6,406 nucleotides of DNA from NCBI GenBank assembly GCA_017560605.1, contig JAFZEQ010000042.1, positions 1 through 6,406 of the forward strand, in the 5' to 3' direction. The notes beneath the pieces are model-generated. The model was not told the origin of the DNA, made no database searches, and was given only the letters and a program-made list of their open reading frames with translations. Numbering within the stretch: position 1 is the first letter of the stretch; each line of letters starts with the position of its first letter. A program made the translations under genes and the position numbers. Shown piece after piece: positions 5,096 to 6,406 of this stretch. Origin of the DNA: Paludibacteraceae bacterium (GTDB lineage: Bacteria; Bacteroidota; Bacteroidia; Bacteroidales; Paludibacteraceae).

Positions 5096-5742
5096 AGTTC
5101 TTCTGGATTTTCTTCATTAAACATTATATTGTATTCGTCTTCTACGTCTGTTCGACGTTCTACTACATCATTTGGATCAATCTCTGCATCTGTACGAAGT
5201 TGCATGTACAGAATTGTTCCTTGCCAAAATTCGCATTGTTTTACTTTTATTTCTTCACCATTCATCGTCAGTTTATGATATCCTGACCGAAATTCAAATG
5301 CAGAGTTTGTGTGTTTAATAAGTAGGTTAGTTGCATATAACCCAAAACCTAATCCTTGACCATCTGTTACGCGGTCTTTGATAGCAGCATGCAACGCTTC
5401 TGGTTCTGTCAAATCTTGATACAAAGTATTTGTTGTTAGTGACTGATGAACACCTATGCCGTCATCAGCGACTAAGATTCGTAACGTATGTTGCTGCTCG
5501 TCGTAATTGGTTAAGATTATACCAGCGTGTTTATCTGCATGAATAATCACATTGTCTAGCACTTCATATAAACAGTAAGCCAACGCTTGAAGAACGCCCA
5601 ATTCGATATTGAGATGTCCTTTGAGTAACTCAATAACCCTACGATACACAACATCAATAGTAGTTCTATCAAAGACGTCAATAGTAACCTGATCTGCAGA
5701 TTGCTTATTGAAATATTGTTTTATTAATGTGGTTATATCCAT
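5089..5742 (-). CDS. GHKL-fold ATP-binding protein (anti-sigma/histidine-kinase-like ATPase)
   Basis: A 217-residue soluble protein with a Bergerat (GHKL) nucleotide-binding fold. The N box is at 60-68 (E-x-x-D-N-x-x-x-H), the G1 box at 93-97 (DDGIG) and the glycine-rich G2 lid at 128-136 (GQGLGFGLY). Between G1 and G2 is a lid with DLTEPEALHAAIKDRVTDG. It has no H-box dimerisation helix, sensor or membrane segment, so it is not an ordinary two-component kinase. The N-terminal 50 residues are short and unassigned, and the C-terminus is acidic (ADAEID-like region onward, ending NPEELW). The start is the ATG at 5742, with an A/T-rich leader and a good promoter about 100 nt upstream. Its 3' end overlaps the STAS-like gene, matching the widespread pairing of such ATPases with DUF4325 proteins. 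Expected role: ATP-dependent serine kinase or binding switch acting on the STAS partner. An ATPase in a conflict or defence context is another option; nothing here decides it. Confidence 0.85.
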   Translation of the reverse strand: MDITTLIKQYFNKQSADQVTIDVFDRTTIDVVYRRVIELLKGHLNIELGVLQALAYCLYEVLDNVIIHADKHAGIILTNYDEQQHTLRILVADDGIGVHQSLTTNTLYQDLTEPEALHAAIKDRVTDGQGLGFGLYATNLLIKHTNSAFEFRSGYHKLTMNGEEIKVKQCEFWQGTILYMQLRTDAEIDPNDVVERRTDVEDEYNIMFNEENPEELW

Positions 5743-5768
5743 AAAGTTACATTAGCTTTTTCTAAATT

Positions 5769-5823
5769 GCCAATAGCTTGTTGGCGGAAGTGTTTGTCCC
5801 CTCGAGTGCGCTGCGCGTAGGGG
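5769..5823 (-). promoter_or_regulatory. Two hairpins in the leader of the GHKL/STAS operon
   Basis: GCCAA (5769-5773) pairs with TTGGC (5781-5785). CCCCT (5798-5802) pairs with AGGGG (5819-5823), enclosing a possible inner GCG-CTG-CGC. Both lie between the predicted transcription start (about 5838) and the ATG at 5742. They could tune expression of the operon, or be further members of the intergenic hairpin population; no known riboswitch class is recognisable. Confidence 0.4.
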
Positions 5824-5845
5824 TGTGTGCACAATAAACAGCCTG

Positions 5846-5876
5846 CAAAGTTAGTGATTTTTTTTGAACTGAGCAA
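5846..5876 (-). promoter_or_regulatory. Promoter of the GHKL/STAS operon
   Basis: On the minus strand TTG (5874-5876) is separated by 20 nt from TAACTTTG (5846-5853), matching the Bacteroidota -33 and -7 (TAnnTTTG) boxes. Spacing is identical to that of the promoter at 97-127. The start of transcription is expected near 5838, leaving a leader of about 95 nt before the ATPase gene. Confidence 0.7.
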
Positions 5877-5968
5877 GAAATAGCAATAAAATTAGGCAGT
5901 TTTAGAGAAAAATATCCTAATTAGAAAGGAAATCGGTGTTTTTGAGAATAATTAGGAGGCTTTTTAGC

Positions 5969-6026
5969 TATGAACGATGAGTGATAAGTGATGAACTATG
6001 AGTTATGAGAATGCAGATCGCTGCAT
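5969..6026 (+). repeat. Six degenerate heptads followed by a hairpin
   Basis: Six 7-nt units follow without gaps: TATGAAC, GATGAGT, GATAAGT, GATGAAC, TATGAGT, TATGAGA (5969-6010). They share the core xATgAxx. The last unit abuts a hairpin, ATGCAG-ATCG-CTGCAT (6011-6026), with a perfect 6-bp stem. The array lies upstream of the GHKL/STAS promoter, about 95 bp from the -33 box. Confidence 0.7.
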
Positions 6027-6047
6027 GAGGCATAAACATTGCTGAAT

Positions 6048-6080
6048 CACCTATAAATAACCTAAGAATCACCTAAGAAT
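6048..6080 (+). repeat. Three 11-nt tandem units
   Basis: CACCTATAAAT, AACCTAAGAAT and CACCTAAGAAT follow one another exactly (6048-6080), and a more distant fourth unit, AACTAACGAT, may follow. An 11-nt period is close to one helical turn. It lies between the terminator and the heptad array. Confidence 0.55.
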
Positions 6081-6110
6081 AACTAACGATTTGTAAGGGG
6101 AGGGCACACA

Positions 6111-6138
6111 AAAAAACCGCACGGTAATGCGGTTTTTT
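6111..6138 (-). terminator. Rho-independent terminator, symmetric
   Basis: AAAAAACCGC (6111-6120) pairs perfectly with GCGGTTTTTT (6129-6138), a 10-bp stem with an 8-nt loop. Because the A and T runs are part of the stem it can act in both directions. In context it ends transcription coming from the gene at the right edge, about 110 nt after its stop, and insulates the GHKL/STAS promoter. Confidence 0.8.
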
Positions 6139-6150
6139 GTAGTTCTAATC

Positions 6151-6249
6151 GCACCTGCGGTGCTGTTTCTGGGTTTCAATGTTTTAATTTTGAAATAGCG
6201 GCTTTGCCGCGTGGAACTATGAAACCTTTCAACTATAGCCTTTGGCTAT
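6151..6249 (+). repeat. GTTTCAATG/mini-hairpin block, copy C
   Basis: It contains hairpins GCACC-TGC-GGTGC (6151-6163), GCGGC-TTT-GCCGC (6198-6210) and ATAGCC-TTT-GGCTAT (6235-6249), with linker GTTTCAATG at 6173-6181 and GTGGAACTATGAAAC following the second hairpin. The GCGGC hairpin plus GTGGAACTAT parallels GCGGC plus GTGAAACTAT in copy A. The last hairpin overlaps the stop codon of the gene at the right edge. Confidence 0.75.
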
Positions 6250-6406
6250 TTCTCCCATCCGTCAAAGACTTCAGGACCGTAAACATTATCCTCGTTAGCG
6301 TCGTGCAATGGTGCCCACAACTGAGCGAAGAATGGATTCTTCTTGGCTACCCTATCCCATTGCCATGGACGAGCATTAGGCTCACCTTTATATGGGTAAG
6401 GCATAC
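6246..6406 (-). CDS. C-terminal end of an unrecognised protein (partial)
   Basis: An open frame enters from the right edge and stops at TAG 6246-6248. The visible 52 residues from the ATG at 6402-6404 are rich in aromatic residues and proline: MPYPYKGEPN, PWQWDRVAKKNPFFAQLWAPL, then a charged end finishing YGPEVFDGWEK. I cannot tell whether that ATG is the true start, giving a 52-residue protein, or an internal methionine of a longer one, since only two bases precede it. Composition and absence of stops look genuinely coding. No signal peptide or family motif is visible and I do not recognise the product. The stop codon is part of a repeat hairpin, and a terminator follows at 6111-6138. Confidence 0.7.
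   Translation of the reverse strand, partial: MPYPYKGEPNARPWQWDRVAKKNPFFAQLWAPLHDANEDNVYGPEVFDGWEK

Larger units (their letters stand above)
5743..6245. other. Intergenic region: leader, promoter, tandem repeats, terminator
   Basis: No gene is supportable. In order from the ATPase start it holds a roughly 100-nt leader with two hairpins (5769-5785 and 5798-5823), the operon promoter (5846-5876), an A/T-rich stretch, heptad repeats (5969-6010), a hairpin (6011-6026), 11-nt repeats (6048-6080), a terminator (6111-6138), and the repeat/hairpin block downstream of the next gene (6151-6249). Confidence 0.6.

Noticed and set aside
4809..5278. Plus-strand frames at 4809-5030 and 5027-5278
   Set aside because: They are antisense to the STAS-like and GHKL ATPase genes, which have clear family motifs.
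5089..5742. Two-component sensor histidine kinase
   Set aside because: The ATP-binding boxes are present, but there is no H-box histidine region, sensor domain, membrane segment or response regulator gene.

Overview
The window reads as a chromosomal segment from a member of the Bacteroidota, most likely Bacteroidales. The evidence is Bacteroidota-type promoters (TTG, 20 bp, TAnnTTTG), A/T-rich leaders instead of Shine-Dalgarno sites, a very large secreted protein built of starch-binding-like and bacterial-repeat modules with the tail usual for this phylum, and many short hairpins between genes. Genus cannot be fixed from the sequence alone. Every supportable gene is on the minus strand; the plus-strand open frames are antisense shadows.

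Layout, right to left (direction of transcription). At 6406-6246 is the C-terminal end of an unrecognised protein that enters from outside the window. It is followed by hairpin repeats (6249-6151) and a strong terminator (6138-6111). The gap 6110-5880 holds an 11-nt tandem array, a hairpin and a 7-nt tandem array. A good promoter (5876-5846) then drives a two-gene operon: a GHKL-fold ATPase (5742-5089) overlapping by 7 nt a STAS-like DUF4325 protein (5095-4793). Directly behind it lies a coding-looking frame (4792-4601) with no usable start unless one base is lost from an A6 tract. A gap of about 460 bp (4600-4139) is crowded with hairpins, a C9 homopolymer and a block of GTTTCAATG repeats. 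Next comes the 1111-residue secreted multi-module protein (4138-803), then a second copy of the repeat block (780-698), a 46-residue small protein (690-550), and a terminator (511-485). The last ~480 bases hold only repeats and a promoter (127-97) firing out of the left edge.

How the parts may work together (inference): the large protein looks like a non-enzymatic glycan-binding surface or secreted protein, and the 46-residue protein is probably on the same transcript. The GHKL/STAS pair resembles the kinase/anti-sigma and anti-anti-sigma halves of a partner-switching module and is arranged for translational coupling. Nothing in the sequence proves that the pair controls the large protein, although it sits directly upstream.

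The most unusual features are: (1) a dispersed family of tiny hairpins whose arms vary but stay complementary, set between conserved GTTTCAATG linkers, with two same-orientation copies bracketing the large gene and differing by a clean 14-nt hairpin insertion; (2) the small protein gene behind the large gene; (3) the orphan reading frame behind the STAS gene; and (4) the C9 tract between inverted repeats upstream of a surface-protein gene.
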